Source: Verrucomicrobiota bacterium (GTDB lineage Bacteria > Verrucomicrobiota > Kiritimatiellia > B70-G9). From it: a stretch of DNA of 14,448 bases. The stretch covers positions 1-14,448 of the forward strand of contig QNAJ01000011.1 in assembly GCA_003641465.1 (NCBI GenBank). Reading direction: 5' to 3'. The notes under the pieces were generated by a model that was not told where the DNA came from, made no database searches, and was given only the letters and a program-made list of their open reading frames with translations. Numbering within the stretch: the stretch's first letter is position 1; every line of letters starts with the position of its first letter. Below are positions 5,743 through 14,296 of the stretch, piece after piece. The position numbers were made by a program, and so were the translations under genes.

Positions 5743-7254
5743 ATGACACCGCCAGCGGAAAGAGAAAACGCCGCGGCCGGCAACTCAGACGGCTCGGCGT
5801 TACAGCACCTGCAGAGGGCGCGCCGGGCCAGGCTTCTGTTTCAGGGGAATCTGATGATCGGAACCCTGTTGCTGGTGGCTGTTCTGGGTATGGTCAACTA
5901 CCTGTCGTTCCGGCACTTCCTGCGGGTGGACCTGAGCCGTACGAAGTTGTACAGCCTGTCCGACAAGACTATCAGCATCCTGAATTCGCTGACCGATACG
6001 GTGAACGTCATCGTTTTCTTTCAGCCTCAACAGGAAATCTATGAAGAAGTGGAAAACCTCATTAAGGAGTACAAGTCGGCCTGCGACCGCCTCCACGTGG
6101 AATGGGTCGATCCCGACCGCGATCTCGCCCGCGCGGAAGAACTTGCACGAAAGTTCGAGGTGACCGAGGCCAATGTCGTGGTTTTCGAGTACCACGGCAG
6201 GAGGAAGTATGTCACTGCCGACGATATCGCCGAATATGACTATTCGATGGTAGGACTGGGTCACGCGCCGCGCAAAGTGTCTTTCAAGGGGGAACAGGCC
6301 TTCTCGTCAGCGATCTACAGCGTGGTGTCCGGCGAGCGTCCCAAGGTTTATTTCCTCATGGGACATGGTGAGCGGGGAATCTTCGACTACGATCCGCAGA
6401 AGGGATTCTCCCGGATAACCCGCGAAATAGAGCGGGACAATCTGGAGGTACATACTCTGGACCTCGCCAAGAAAAAGATGATTCCCTCAGACTGCCGTTT
6501 GCTGGTAATCGCTTCGCCGCGCGTACCGCTTGCCGACTGGGAGATAGACCTCATCCAGAAATATCTGCAGGACAGCGGGCGCCTGCTGGTACTGGTTGAT
6601 GCCTATTCGGAGACGGGGCTCGAAGGGCTGCTGGAAGCGTGGGGGGTGAGACTGGACAACGATATCGTTCTGGATCCTACGCGGACACTTACCGGCAGAG
6701 AGATCTTCATCACCGACTACGGGAATCATCCCATTACCGAGAAACTCAAAGGGATCTCTTCGATTTTCTACACCCCGAGGTCCCTGAGGCCTCTTGAGGA
6801 GGAAACAGAGGGCGAGGCCGCGGACCGGCCACGGGTTACTATCCTGGCCCAAACTTCAAAGGCCGGCTGGGGCGAGCGCACGCTGGAAGACAGCACGGCG
6901 CGTTTCGATCCGCTGGAGGATATCGCCGGTCCGGTTCCCCTGGCGGTGGCAGTGGAAAGGGGGCCGACGGCCTCGGAGACGGACATCCGTCCCACGCGCC
7001 TGGTGGTTTTCGGAGATGCCGATTTTGTCTCCAACGGTGCCCTGACCGGCGGCGATCGCAATTTCTTCATGAACGCTCTCAACTGGCTGCTGGAGAGAAG
7101 GGATCTGCTGGCAATCGCCCCTAAGGAATACAAGGAAACCCGACTTCTGATGACCCGCGGGGACCTGGCCAACCTTTTCTGGCTGACAGTAGTCATCATC
7201 CCCGGGACAGTGGGGCTGGCCGGTATGCTTATCTGGTGGCGGCGCAGGGAGTAG
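5743..7254 (+). CDS. GldG family ABC-associated membrane protein
   Basis: This 503-residue protein has a basic cytosolic start, one N-terminal membrane span (about 37-55), a large extracytoplasmic part and one C-terminal span (about 477-497) ending in RRRE. Right after span 1 comes the family motif RVDLSRTKLYSLS. The periplasmic part contains two alpha/beta units of the ABC-transport auxiliary/GldG type, for example VNVIVFFQPQ, VYFLMGHGE and LLVIASPRVPL. FGDADFVSN (about residues 422-430), just before NALNWLLER, is a further characteristic stretch. GldG partners GldA/GldF in gliding bacteria, but homologues occur widely in non-gliders, so a gliding role should not be assumed. Start chosen at 5743; an ATG at 5734 is followed at once by TAG. 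Shine-Dalgarno-like GAGGAG lies 10 nt upstream. Confidence 0.92.
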   Translation: MTPPAERENAAAGNSDGSALQHLQRARRARLLFQGNLMIGTLLLVAVLGMVNYLSFRHFLRVDLSRTKLYSLSDKTISILNSLTDTVNVIVFFQPQQEIYEEVENLIKEYKSACDRLHVEWVDPDRDLARAEELARKFEVTEANVVVFEYHGRRKYVTADDIAEYDYSMVGLGHAPRKVSFKGEQAFSSAIYSVVSGERPKVYFLMGHGERGIFDYDPQKGFSRITREIERDNLEVHTLDLAKKKMIPSDCRLLVIASPRVPLADWEIDLIQKYLQDSGRLLVLVDAYSETGLEGLLEAWGVRLDNDIVLDPTRTLTGREIFITDYGNHPITEKLKGISSIFYTPRSLRPLEEETEGEAADRPRVTILAQTSKAGWGERTLEDSTARFDPLEDIAGPVPLAVAVERGPTASETDIRPTRLVVFGDADFVSNGALTGGDRNFFMNALNWLLERRDLLAIAPKEYKETRLLMTRGDLANLFWLTVVIIPGTVGLAGMLIWWRRRE

Positions 7255-7261
7255 GGCACCG

Positions 7262-9061
7262 ATGCGTGGCAAGACGGTACTGATCCTTCTGGCGGTGGCG
7301 CTGCTGCTGGCGGCGTACATCGGGTTTTACGAGCGCAAGACGCTTTCCAGCCGCGAGAAGCTGGAGCGGGCGGGCAAAGCTTTCCTCATAGATCCCGAAC
7401 GTGTATCCCGGCTGGTGATCAGCAATGAGTATGTGGACGTGGAATGCGTCAAGGAAGATGAACGTTGGCGTCTAGTGCGACCGGTGAAGGCCCGTGCTGA
7501 TCAGGCCGAGATCCAGAGGATTCTGTATGATCTGGAAGCTGTAGAGTACACCGCCCGGATCGGGATGCACGAATTGGAGCAAGAAGGATTGACGCTGGCC
7601 GATTACGGACTCGATAAACCGCGGGCGTTGATCACGTATAAGGAAGATGACCGGAGTGTTACGATCTGCATCGGCAAGGATGCCGTGCTGGGTGACAGCG
7701 TCTACGCGATGGTCAAGGGCAGTGAAACCGTCCTGTCGGTAGGCAGCGCCGTCTTTACCGGACTGCCCAAAGATGTGCAACAGCTTCGAGACCACGACAT
7801 ATTCTTTTTCAAGCGGCACGAGATTTGCGAGCTGGGCCTGCGGCGGCCAGCGGGATATGTCCGATTGACCAGTATCGGCGCCGATCACTGGCGTTTGAGC
7901 CAGCCGGTGAAAGCTCGTGCCAATCGCGTGCGCGTAGGAAAATTGCTGGACCAGTTGTATGCCACGCGGATTGCGAAATTTGTCGCCGACGCTGTTCAGG
8001 ACGCCACCCTCTACGGCCTGGAGGAGGGTAGTTACGGTGTCGAGGTATATTTGAGCGGCAAACCGGAGCCGGAGGTGCTGCTGTTGGGAAAGGTCGCTGA
8101 CAAAGATTCCGCCAGGATGTATGCAATGTGGAAATCAGAGCGTAGTGTCTACCTGGTTCCCACCGGAATCGTCGCGGAGATAGCAGTGCCCTTGAAGGAG
8201 CTGCGGGACTGGCGTCTGGTTCCCATCAAGGACTTTGAGATAGCCGAAGTCAGGCTGGAGTCTTCGGAGAAGACGGTTGTGCTGCAGAAGGAGAATTACC
8301 GCTGGAAAGTGCGCGAGCCGGTCAATGTGGACGCTGACGAGGAGGCGGTCCGCAGCCTGTTGCGCCAATGGACCGCCGCTGAAATAGAAGAGTTCATTTC
8401 CTCGCCGGATACCAACATGGCGGTCTACGGCTTGGATGAACCGGTGGCCGACATCGTCTTCAAGCCCGCGCCCGATGCTTTCTCCTGGACTAACGAAGTA
8501 GCGCTTTCATTCGGCCGGAAAGTCCCTGGAAAGAAGGATCAGAGATACGTAGCCTGCCGTGGGGAGAACGAGATATGGATCGTCGACGCCGGTATTCTGG
8601 ATAAGACCACCTTTGACTTTCTCCATTATCGCAGCCGTCAGGTGATGGATGTTCCGTCGTTTACCGTGCGGAAGATGGTATTGGTCAGGGAGGGCGAGAC
8701 CCAGGCGGTTGACCGGGCTGACAGCTCGGCACCGTTCCGGGCGGAGACCGAAGGACGAGAGGCGCGATCCGACGACGATCTGAAACATTTGCTTGACCAG
8801 GTCGCACAGCTCCAGGCGGAAGAGTTGGTCGAGGCCTCACCGGACAATCTGGCGCGATATGGATTGGATGACCCGCGGATCAAACTGACGCTGGAGGTAA
8901 CCCCTGACAGCGGTGTGGGGAAAACCCTGTTATTGGGAGATGCGACGCCTGAGGGAGGGGCCTTTGCCATGGTTGCGGGAAGCGATCTGGTGTTCCGGAT
9001 CGGCGCGGACCTGGCGGCGGAACTGTCGCGGGGACTGCTGAAACCCGCGCAGTCTGAATGA
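7262..9061 (+). CDS. DUF4340 domain protein with four internal repeats
   Basis: This 599-residue protein has a short cytosolic tail, one membrane span (about 5-22, IL-rich) and a long extracytoplasmic region. It fits the DUF4340 family regularly found beside GldG. Four units repeat with period about 140. Each begins with an aromatic-centred motif (W69, W210, W348, F492), which in the first three units reads W-R/K-L/V-x3-PV. About 41-46 residues later each has a YGL turn (Y115, Y251, Y389, Y533), followed by a strand and an LxLG/xIGKD-type hairpin. The repeats suggest a curved or rod-like periplasmic scaffold anchored in the inner membrane; that is inference. It begins 7 nt after the GldG stop, and its own stop overlaps the next start by 4 nt. 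No enzymatic motif is visible. Confidence 0.9.
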   Translation: MRGKTVLILLAVALLLAAYIGFYERKTLSSREKLERAGKAFLIDPERVSRLVISNEYVDVECVKEDERWRLVRPVKARADQAEIQRILYDLEAVEYTARIGMHELEQEGLTLADYGLDKPRALITYKEDDRSVTICIGKDAVLGDSVYAMVKGSETVLSVGSAVFTGLPKDVQQLRDHDIFFFKRHEICELGLRRPAGYVRLTSIGADHWRLSQPVKARANRVRVGKLLDQLYATRIAKFVADAVQDATLYGLEEGSYGVEVYLSGKPEPEVLLLGKVADKDSARMYAMWKSERSVYLVPTGIVAEIAVPLKELRDWRLVPIKDFEIAEVRLESSEKTVVLQKENYRWKVREPVNVDADEEAVRSLLRQWTAAEIEEFISSPDTNMAVYGLDEPVADIVFKPAPDAFSWTNEVALSFGRKVPGKKDQRYVACRGENEIWIVDAGILDKTTFDFLHYRSRQVMDVPSFTVRKMVLVREGETQAVDRADSSAPFRAETEGREARSDDDLKHLLDQVAQLQAEELVEASPDNLARYGLDDPRIKLTLEVTPDSGVGKTLLLGDATPEGGAFAMVAGSDLVFRIGADLAAELSRGLLKPAQSE

Positions 9062-11592
9062 GAGAGGATCGGTTGTCGGACCCACGAATAGAGCGGCCCG
9101 CAGATGACACTTCCCAGCGTGATTCCCGTGACGCCGAAGATCGCGCTGCGTCTATCCCCGTGATCCGGCCGTCACACGCTCGCGGAGTGAGGCGGGTGAG
9201 GAGGGCCGTGTTGCTGATCCTGCTCGCTCTGGCGGGATTAGTGCTTTACCTGCAGGTAGTCGGCCTGCCGCGTCCCCTGGTACGGGCAATAGAATCGCGG
9301 CTGCTCGAGGCGGGTCTGCCTGTGCGTATCGGCTGGATCGGCTGGGATGCCCGGAGGGGTCCTGCATTGCGGAACGTGACGGTGTATGAGGATACCCGAC
9401 GGAGCAAACCCTTTTGTCGGATTGCCGCCCTTTCCTTGCTGCTGAATCCTTTCGGCTGGCCGAAAGGGGAGCGCCTTTTCAGAGGAGTAAGCTTCTCCGG
9501 GCTGGAGAAACGGCTGTCCTTTTCCTCCTGTGACGGCAGCCGGAAAAGTGAGCTGCTGCTCAGCGATGGTAAGGGCGCGGTAATTGTGGGCGGAGATTAT
9601 CTGGCCTTGTCAGGGGTCTCTCTTCGTACCGGCGGACTGCTGGTCCGGCTTGACGGGCGGTTCGGGTTACCGCCGGCACGACCTCCGGAGGAAGCCAAAG
9701 GGCCCTCAGAAGTACTGGCCGGGGTGGAAGAGAAACTCAGATGCAGCCCCCGATGGGTTCTGGATCTGGTTGATGGTCTCCGCCAGGTGACTTCGGGGGG
9801 TTGCGTTGAGTGCAGTCTGCGCTTCACGGTGCCCGCAGGCGATCCCGTGCGGGGTCGCGCGGTTCTTCGGCTCAGAGGTGAGAACATCCAGCGCTACGAA
9901 GCGTGTATCGGACGGATCAGCATGGATGCATATCTCAGAGACGGCACAGTGGATCTCGCGTCTCTTCAGATAAGGACCGGAGAACGCAGCTTGGTGGCCG
10001 CAGGCAAGTATGATCTCAGGCGCAATGTCGTCTCGCTGTCGGCGAGTAACTCGCTGCCCTTATCGTTCTGGTCGTGCTTCATTCCAGGGGTGTGGGCCGC
10101 CGGGGCGGAACAGGCCGGTCTCGCGCTGCGGGGAGACATGTGGTGGCTGCTGGAGGCCGGCCCTTCAGATCCGGCACACCTTTTCACCAATTTTGCCGCG
10201 GTGATTTCGCTTGCCCGCACGGAACTGCGCGGGGTGTGGCTGGAAAAAGCAATGATCGGATTACAGGGCCGGGGGAAGGAGGTGACCGTTGACCCCCTGC
10301 GATTGCTGGTGGGGAATGACCGCCCGGGCCGCATTGAGGCCGCCATCCGGATGCATGCAGAGAGTGGGGAGTATGAAGGGTGGTTCCGCGCCAAGGTGGA
10401 TCCCCATACGGTCATGGGATGGGCCGGGCCGGGCGGGGCCGATTTTATACGGCGGTTCCAGTTTGATTCGGTCCCGCTGGCGACCGGCCGGTTCTGGGGA
10501 GCGCTGCAGAATCCCAAGGCTTTCGGTCTACAGGGGAAGGGCATCGGTTCGAACTTCACCTATTGCGGCCAGGAGGTGCTAGTGGCCCGGTCAGGATTTG
10601 AATTCACTAACGACTACCTGCGACTGGAGCCTTTTCTGATACGCCGCCGGGAAGGCGAATTGCGGGGCTGGCTCGGCTTTGACTTTGTCAATCAGCGGAT
10701 TGCCATGGACGTATGTTCCGGAATACACCCGCAGGCAGCAGCTCAGATGGTCGGCCCGGGATTCGCGAGGCTGCTGGAGCGTTTTCGATTCGGGGGGCCG
10801 GTATCAGTATGCATGAGCGGCGTGGTGGCTTACGGAGCCACACCCCGGGGAACCGACCTCCAGGGAAAGGTGTTTTGCAATCGGGTGCAGTACGGCCGGC
10901 TTTCGGCCGAGCGGGTATCGTTCGACCTGGACGCGCAGGACGACCTCCTCTCCTTCACCAATCTGAGAGCGCGGGCGTACACCGGCAGCGCCTGGGGCGC
11001 AGTACAGATCACCAACCTGGTGCCGGGGAAGATTCCGCTGTTTTCCGGTGAGCTGCACGCACGCGAAGTGGACGTCGACCGGCTGACCGAGGAAATGTTC
11101 GGGCGGCGCCAGGAGAAACTGGCCGGTAAGCTCTGGTTGGATCTGGAGATCTCCGGGCCGGTTGCCTCGAACGTTCTCGACCGTATGACTGGACACGGAT
11201 ACCTCAAGATAGACGACGGTTATCTTTTCCGTATACCGGTGCTTCTGTTTCTGTCCGAATTTCTCTCCCGGCTGGATCCGCGTATCGGCTATGCTACCCT
11301 GGCGGACTTCAAGGCGCACTTCCGCGTTCATGACGGCAAAATACATACGAAGGACGCCCTGCTCATGGGAGGACTGTTCAGCATACATGCCCGCGGGCGG
11401 TACTATTTTGATCAGAGGCTCGATTTCATAGTGAGGGTCCAGCTTCTCAAACGGGGGCCCTTGGCCAAGCTCGCCAACATGGTTACCTTTCCGCTGACGA
11501 AACTGTTTGAGCTGCATCTGGGCGGCCGGGTCTCACGGCCGCGCTGGAGACCGATGAATTTTCCCAAGGAACTCTTCCTGATTTTCGATTGA
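9058..11592 (+). CDS. AsmA-like inner-membrane-anchored envelope protein
   Basis: This 844-residue protein has a charged, probably disordered cytosolic tail (1-49, ending RRVRR), one membrane span (about 50-68) and a long beta-rich periplasmic region. The region after the span, LVRAIESRLLEAGLPVRIG, looks like the AsmA/YhdP start. The C-terminal third carries the AsmA C-terminal pattern: GHGYLKIDDGYLFRIPVL, LADFKAHFRVHDGKIHTKD, ALLMGGLFSIHARGRYYFD, and a final LGGRVSRPRWRPMNFPKEL. AsmA-family proteins (TamB, YhdP, YdbH) are beta-groove bridges implicated in phospholipid movement to the outer membrane. Length is between AsmA (~617) and YhdP (~1266). It is the last operon gene, overlapping the DUF4340 stop by 4 nt (ATGA, 9058-9061). 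Family is fairly sure; substrate and partnership are inferred. Confidence 0.85.
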   Translation: MREDRLSDPRIERPADDTSQRDSRDAEDRAASIPVIRPSHARGVRRVRRAVLLILLALAGLVLYLQVVGLPRPLVRAIESRLLEAGLPVRIGWIGWDARRGPALRNVTVYEDTRRSKPFCRIAALSLLLNPFGWPKGERLFRGVSFSGLEKRLSFSSCDGSRKSELLLSDGKGAVIVGGDYLALSGVSLRTGGLLVRLDGRFGLPPARPPEEAKGPSEVLAGVEEKLRCSPRWVLDLVDGLRQVTSGGCVECSLRFTVPAGDPVRGRAVLRLRGENIQRYEACIGRISMDAYLRDGTVDLASLQIRTGERSLVAAGKYDLRRNVVSLSASNSLPLSFWSCFIPGVWAAGAEQAGLALRGDMWWLLEAGPSDPAHLFTNFAAVISLARTELRGVWLEKAMIGLQGRGKEVTVDPLRLLVGNDRPGRIEAAIRMHAESGEYEGWFRAKVDPHTVMGWAGPGGADFIRRFQFDSVPLATGRFWGALQNPKAFGLQGKGIGSNFTYCGQEVLVARSGFEFTNDYLRLEPFLIRRREGELRGWLGFDFVNQRIAMDVCSGIHPQAAAQMVGPGFARLLERFRFGGPVSVCMSGVVAYGATPRGTDLQGKVFCNRVQYGRLSAERVSFDLDAQDDLLSFTNLRARAYTGSAWGAVQITNLVPGKIPLFSGELHAREVDVDRLTEEMFGRRQEKLAGKLWLDLEISGPVASNVLDRMTGHGYLKIDDGYLFRIPVLLFLSEFLSRLDPRIGYATLADFKAHFRVHDGKIHTKDALLMGGLFSIHARGRYYFDQRLDFIVRVQLLKRGPLAKLANMVTFPLTKLFELHLGGRVSRPRWRPMNFPKELFLIFD

Positions 11593-11719
11593 TAAGCGTT
11601 ACTATGCCCAGCAGGAGAATGACCAGCCCGGTAATGACCAGCAGTACGCAACGTTCGTGATAGTCCGGCATCATCTTTGTGATCATGCCTCTGCTCTGCG
11701 CTACAGCCCGTGGTTGCAC
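11483..11719 (-). CDS. Possible small single-span membrane protein downstream of leuS
   Basis: The frame opens with GTG at 11719, preceded by GAAGG 6 nt upstream, 36 nt beyond the leuS stop; a second start is the ATG at 11686. It encodes 78 residues. About residues 26-44 are strongly hydrophobic (VLLVITGLVILLLGIVTLI), flanked by NRK, giving one convincing span inside the non-coding interval. From about residue 43 on, the frame is antisense to the end of the AsmA-like gene, overlapping it by 110 nt. That part (low complexity, Ser/Ala/Pro/Arg) could be a chance extension. I recognise no family. It is a genuine short gene or a coincidence of a hydrophobic intergenic frame; I lean slightly to coincidence. 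Confidence 0.3.
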   Translation of the reverse strand: MQPRAVAQSRGMITKMMPDYHERCVLLVITGLVILLLGIVTLINRKSGRVPWENSSVSSAAVRPGRPDAAQTVSSAER

Positions 11720-11755
11720 AGCTGACCTTCGGGGACAAGATGTCCTGCGCGCAGA
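11593..11755. other. Convergent interval between the AsmA-like gene and leuS
   Basis: Two transcription units meet here. I see no GC-stem plus T-tract intrinsic terminator on either strand. The direct repeat AATGACCAGC (11618-11627 and 11633-11642) is explained by the repeated LVI codons of the possible small membrane protein. A 10-nt self-complementary CTGCGCGCAG lies near 11745 without a T-run. Confidence 0.5.
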
Positions 11756-14296
11756 CTAGCTGGAGTGACGACGAGTGGCAATGTTAACCAATCGGCCGGG
11801 GACCACGACGATTTTCCGGACTTCAGCACCTTCAGTCCATTTCTTCACCCGTTCGTCGGACAGAGCCAGGGAGCGGATTTCCTCCTCGGATGCGTCGGCG
11901 GCGACTCTTATGCGGGCGCGCACCTTGCCGTTGATCTGTACCGCCAGTTCTACTTCTTCCATGGCCAGTGCGTCTGGATCCGCTGTGGGCCAGTCAACCT
12001 TCAGGATGCCCGGTGGATTGCCCAGTTGAACCCAGAGCTCTTCGGCGATATGGGGAGCGAACGGGGATATCAGAAGGATCAGATTGCGGAGAGCATGTGC
12101 AAACACCGCTTTGCGGGAGGGCGCGCTGTCCCGATGAACGGATAGGCGGTCTATGGCGTTCAACAGCTCCATTATGCGGGCTACCGCGGTGTTGAAATGA
12201 AAGTCGCCTTCAAGATCGTCCGTAATGCTTTGGATGGCCGAATTCGTCTGGCGGTACAGCTCACGTTCCTCCGGATCCAGGAGTCGGCGGTCAATCTTCC
12301 CGGGCACCGATTCGCGTAGTACATCCTGATGGTCATAGACTTTTTTCCACAGGCGGCGCAGAAACCGGTAGGCGCCTTCGACGCCCTGGTCACTCCACTC
12401 GGCGTCTTTTTCCGGCGGTCCGATGAAGAGCGTGTACAGCCGCACGGTGTCCGCCCCATATTCCTCGATGAGCTTGTCGGGGCTGACCACGTTTCCGCGT
12501 GATTTGGACATCTTGTAGAGCTTCCCGTCCTTGGGACTGCGCTTGCAGATCATTCCCTGGGTAAACAGGTGGGCAAACGGCTCATCAAACTCCACCAGCC
12601 CCATGTCATGAAGCACCTTCGTGAAGAAGCGGGCGTAGAGCAGGTGCAGGATCGCATGCTCCACACCGCCGATATACTGGTCCACCGGAAGCCAGCGGTT
12701 ACATGCCTGACTGTCAATGGCGCGGTGGTCGTCGTGAGGAGAAAGATAGCGCAGGTAATACCAGCTGGAGTCCACGAACGTGTCCATGGTATCGCTTTCC
12801 CGTTGCGCGGCGCCGCCACACCGCGGGCAGGTGGTATTCATGAACTCCGGGCAACGCTTCAGAGGCGACTCCCCGTGCGGACGGAATTCCACATTATCGG
12901 GTAAAAGTACCGGAAGGCGATCTTCGGGCACGGGCACGGTACCGCATTTCTCGCAGTAGACGATCGGTATGGGCGCCCCCCAGTACCGTTGTCGGCTTAT
13001 CAGCCAGTCACGCAGCCGGTAGTGCACCTGCGGGCCGCCGAATCCCTGCTCCTCGGCATAGGCGGTCATTTTCTGGATAGCTTCGCTGCTGGAGAGGCCG
13101 CTGAATGGGCCGGAGTCGACCAGCAGGCCGAAGTCGGTATATGCCTGTTGCATGTCCTCGAGGCGCAAGGTGCGCTCAGGATTCTGTATGACCAGTTTGA
13201 TCTTAAGACCGTGGCGGCGAGCGAAATCCCAGTCGCGTTCGTCATGAGCCGGAACCGCCATGACCGCTCCGGTTCCGTATTCCATCAGCACGTAATCGGC
13301 CACCCACAGGGGGACGGGTTCACTGGTGTAGGGATTGACCACGTAGCGCCCGGTAAAGACACCGGTCTTCTCGGCCGACTCGGAAGTCCGGGCCGCCCGC
13401 GGAGTGCGCAGGGACCGCCGCACGTACTCGAGCACTTCCTGCTCCTGGGGCAGCCCGCGTACCAGTTCATCAATATGCGGATATTCCGGGGCTATGACCA
13501 TGTACGTGCAGCCGTAGATGGTGTCTACCCGCGTGGTAAAGCAGGGTATCGTGTCGAAAGGATCAGAGCCGCCGTCAGGTCGCGGCACCAGGCGGAAGTC
13601 CAGACGCGTTCCTTCGCTGCGGCCGATCCAGTTGGCCTGCATGGTCTTGACCCTTTCGGGCCAACCGTCGAGCTTTTCCAGGTCATCCAGGAGACGCTGG
13701 GCATAGGCCGTGATACGGAAAAACCACTGCTCCAGCTCGCGCGTCTCAATCGCCGTTCCGCATCGCTCGCAGCGGCCGTTCACGACCTGCTCGTTGGCCA
13801 GAACCGTGGCGCAGGAGGGACACCAGTTCACTGGTGCCCGCGCCTTGTAGGCCAGACCGCGCTCGTAGAACTTGAGGAAGAACCACTGGGTCCACTTGTA
13901 ATATTCCGGCTCGCAGGTGGCTATCTCGCGATCCCAGTCGTAACAGCAGCCCCAGGAGATGATCTGCCGCTTCATGATGGATATGTTCTCGCGCGTGCTG
14001 TCCCGCGGATGACGGCCGGTGTTGATCGCGGCGTTTTCCGCCGGCAGACCGAAGGCATCCCAGCCCATAGGGGCCAGCACCTTGAACCCACGCATGATCT
14101 TGTATCGCGCTACCGCGTCCCCGATGATGTAGTTGCGGCCGTGTCCCACGTGCAGCGCCCCGGAGGGATAGGGAAACATCATCAGACAGTAGTACTTTTT
14201 CCCGGCGTCGGAGACGTCGGTATAGAACAGGCGCCTTTCCTCCCAGAATTGCTGCCACCGCGGCTCGATTTCCTTGAAAGGATATTTTTCCTTCAT
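11756..14296 (-). CDS. leuS: Leucine--tRNA ligase
   Basis: This is a full-length 846-residue bacterial-type class I LeuRS, charging tRNA-Leu in the cytosol. The N-terminus YPFKEIEPRWQQFWEE is canonical. The class I HIGH motif is HVGH (49-52, in YPSGALHVGHGRNYIIGD) and KMSKS is at 595-599. Two zinc-type cysteine pairs lie in CPSCATVLANEQ...CERCG, with a further CxxC in CEKCG and TTCPRCGG. The CP1 editing domain is intact: the Thr-rich stretch reads TTRVDTIYGCTY, with Val where Pro is common, and GTGAVMAVPAHDERDWDFA carries the conserved aspartates (351-357 region). The C-terminal tRNA-binding end VQINGKVRARI is present. The start at 14296 overlaps the upstream stop by 4 nt, indicating coupling. 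Identity is certain. Confidence 0.98.
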   Translation of the reverse strand: MKEKYPFKEIEPRWQQFWEERRLFYTDVSDAGKKYYCLMMFPYPSGALHVGHGRNYIIGDAVARYKIMRGFKVLAPMGWDAFGLPAENAAINTGRHPRDSTRENISIMKRQIISWGCCYDWDREIATCEPEYYKWTQWFFLKFYERGLAYKARAPVNWCPSCATVLANEQVVNGRCERCGTAIETRELEQWFFRITAYAQRLLDDLEKLDGWPERVKTMQANWIGRSEGTRLDFRLVPRPDGGSDPFDTIPCFTTRVDTIYGCTYMVIAPEYPHIDELVRGLPQEQEVLEYVRRSLRTPRAARTSESAEKTGVFTGRYVVNPYTSEPVPLWVADYVLMEYGTGAVMAVPAHDERDWDFARRHGLKIKLVIQNPERTLRLEDMQQAYTDFGLLVDSGPFSGLSSSEAIQKMTAYAEEQGFGGPQVHYRLRDWLISRQRYWGAPIPIVYCEKCGTVPVPEDRLPVLLPDNVEFRPHGESPLKRCPEFMNTTCPRCGGAAQRESDTMDTFVDSSWYYLRYLSPHDDHRAIDSQACNRWLPVDQYIGGVEHAILHLLYARFFTKVLHDMGLVEFDEPFAHLFTQGMICKRSPKDGKLYKMSKSRGNVVSPDKLIEEYGADTVRLYTLFIGPPEKDAEWSDQGVEGAYRFLRRLWKKVYDHQDVLRESVPGKIDRRLLDPEERELYRQTNSAIQSITDDLEGDFHFNTAVARIMELLNAIDRLSVHRDSAPSRKAVFAHALRNLILLISPFAPHIAEELWVQLGNPPGILKVDWPTADPDALAMEEVELAVQINGKVRARIRVAADASEEEIRSLALSDERVKKWTEGAEVRKIVVVPGRLVNIATRRHSS

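Noticed and set aside
4017..9061. Gliding motility locus
   Set aside because: Only GldA/F/G-like parts are present; no gldB/D/H-N or spr genes are visible, and GldA/F/G homologues are widespread in non-gliding bacteria.
11412..11738. 108-residue minus-strand frame in the convergent region
   Set aside because: Its composition is Ser/Arg/Thr-rich with no hydrophobic or domain pattern, and most of it is antisense to the AsmA-like gene; the neighbouring 78-residue frame is the better candidate.
11735..11755. CTGCGCGCAG palindrome as a terminator for the operon or leuS
   Set aside because: It has no following T-tract on either strand and almost no loop; a 10-nt GC palindrome is expected by chance in GC-rich DNA.
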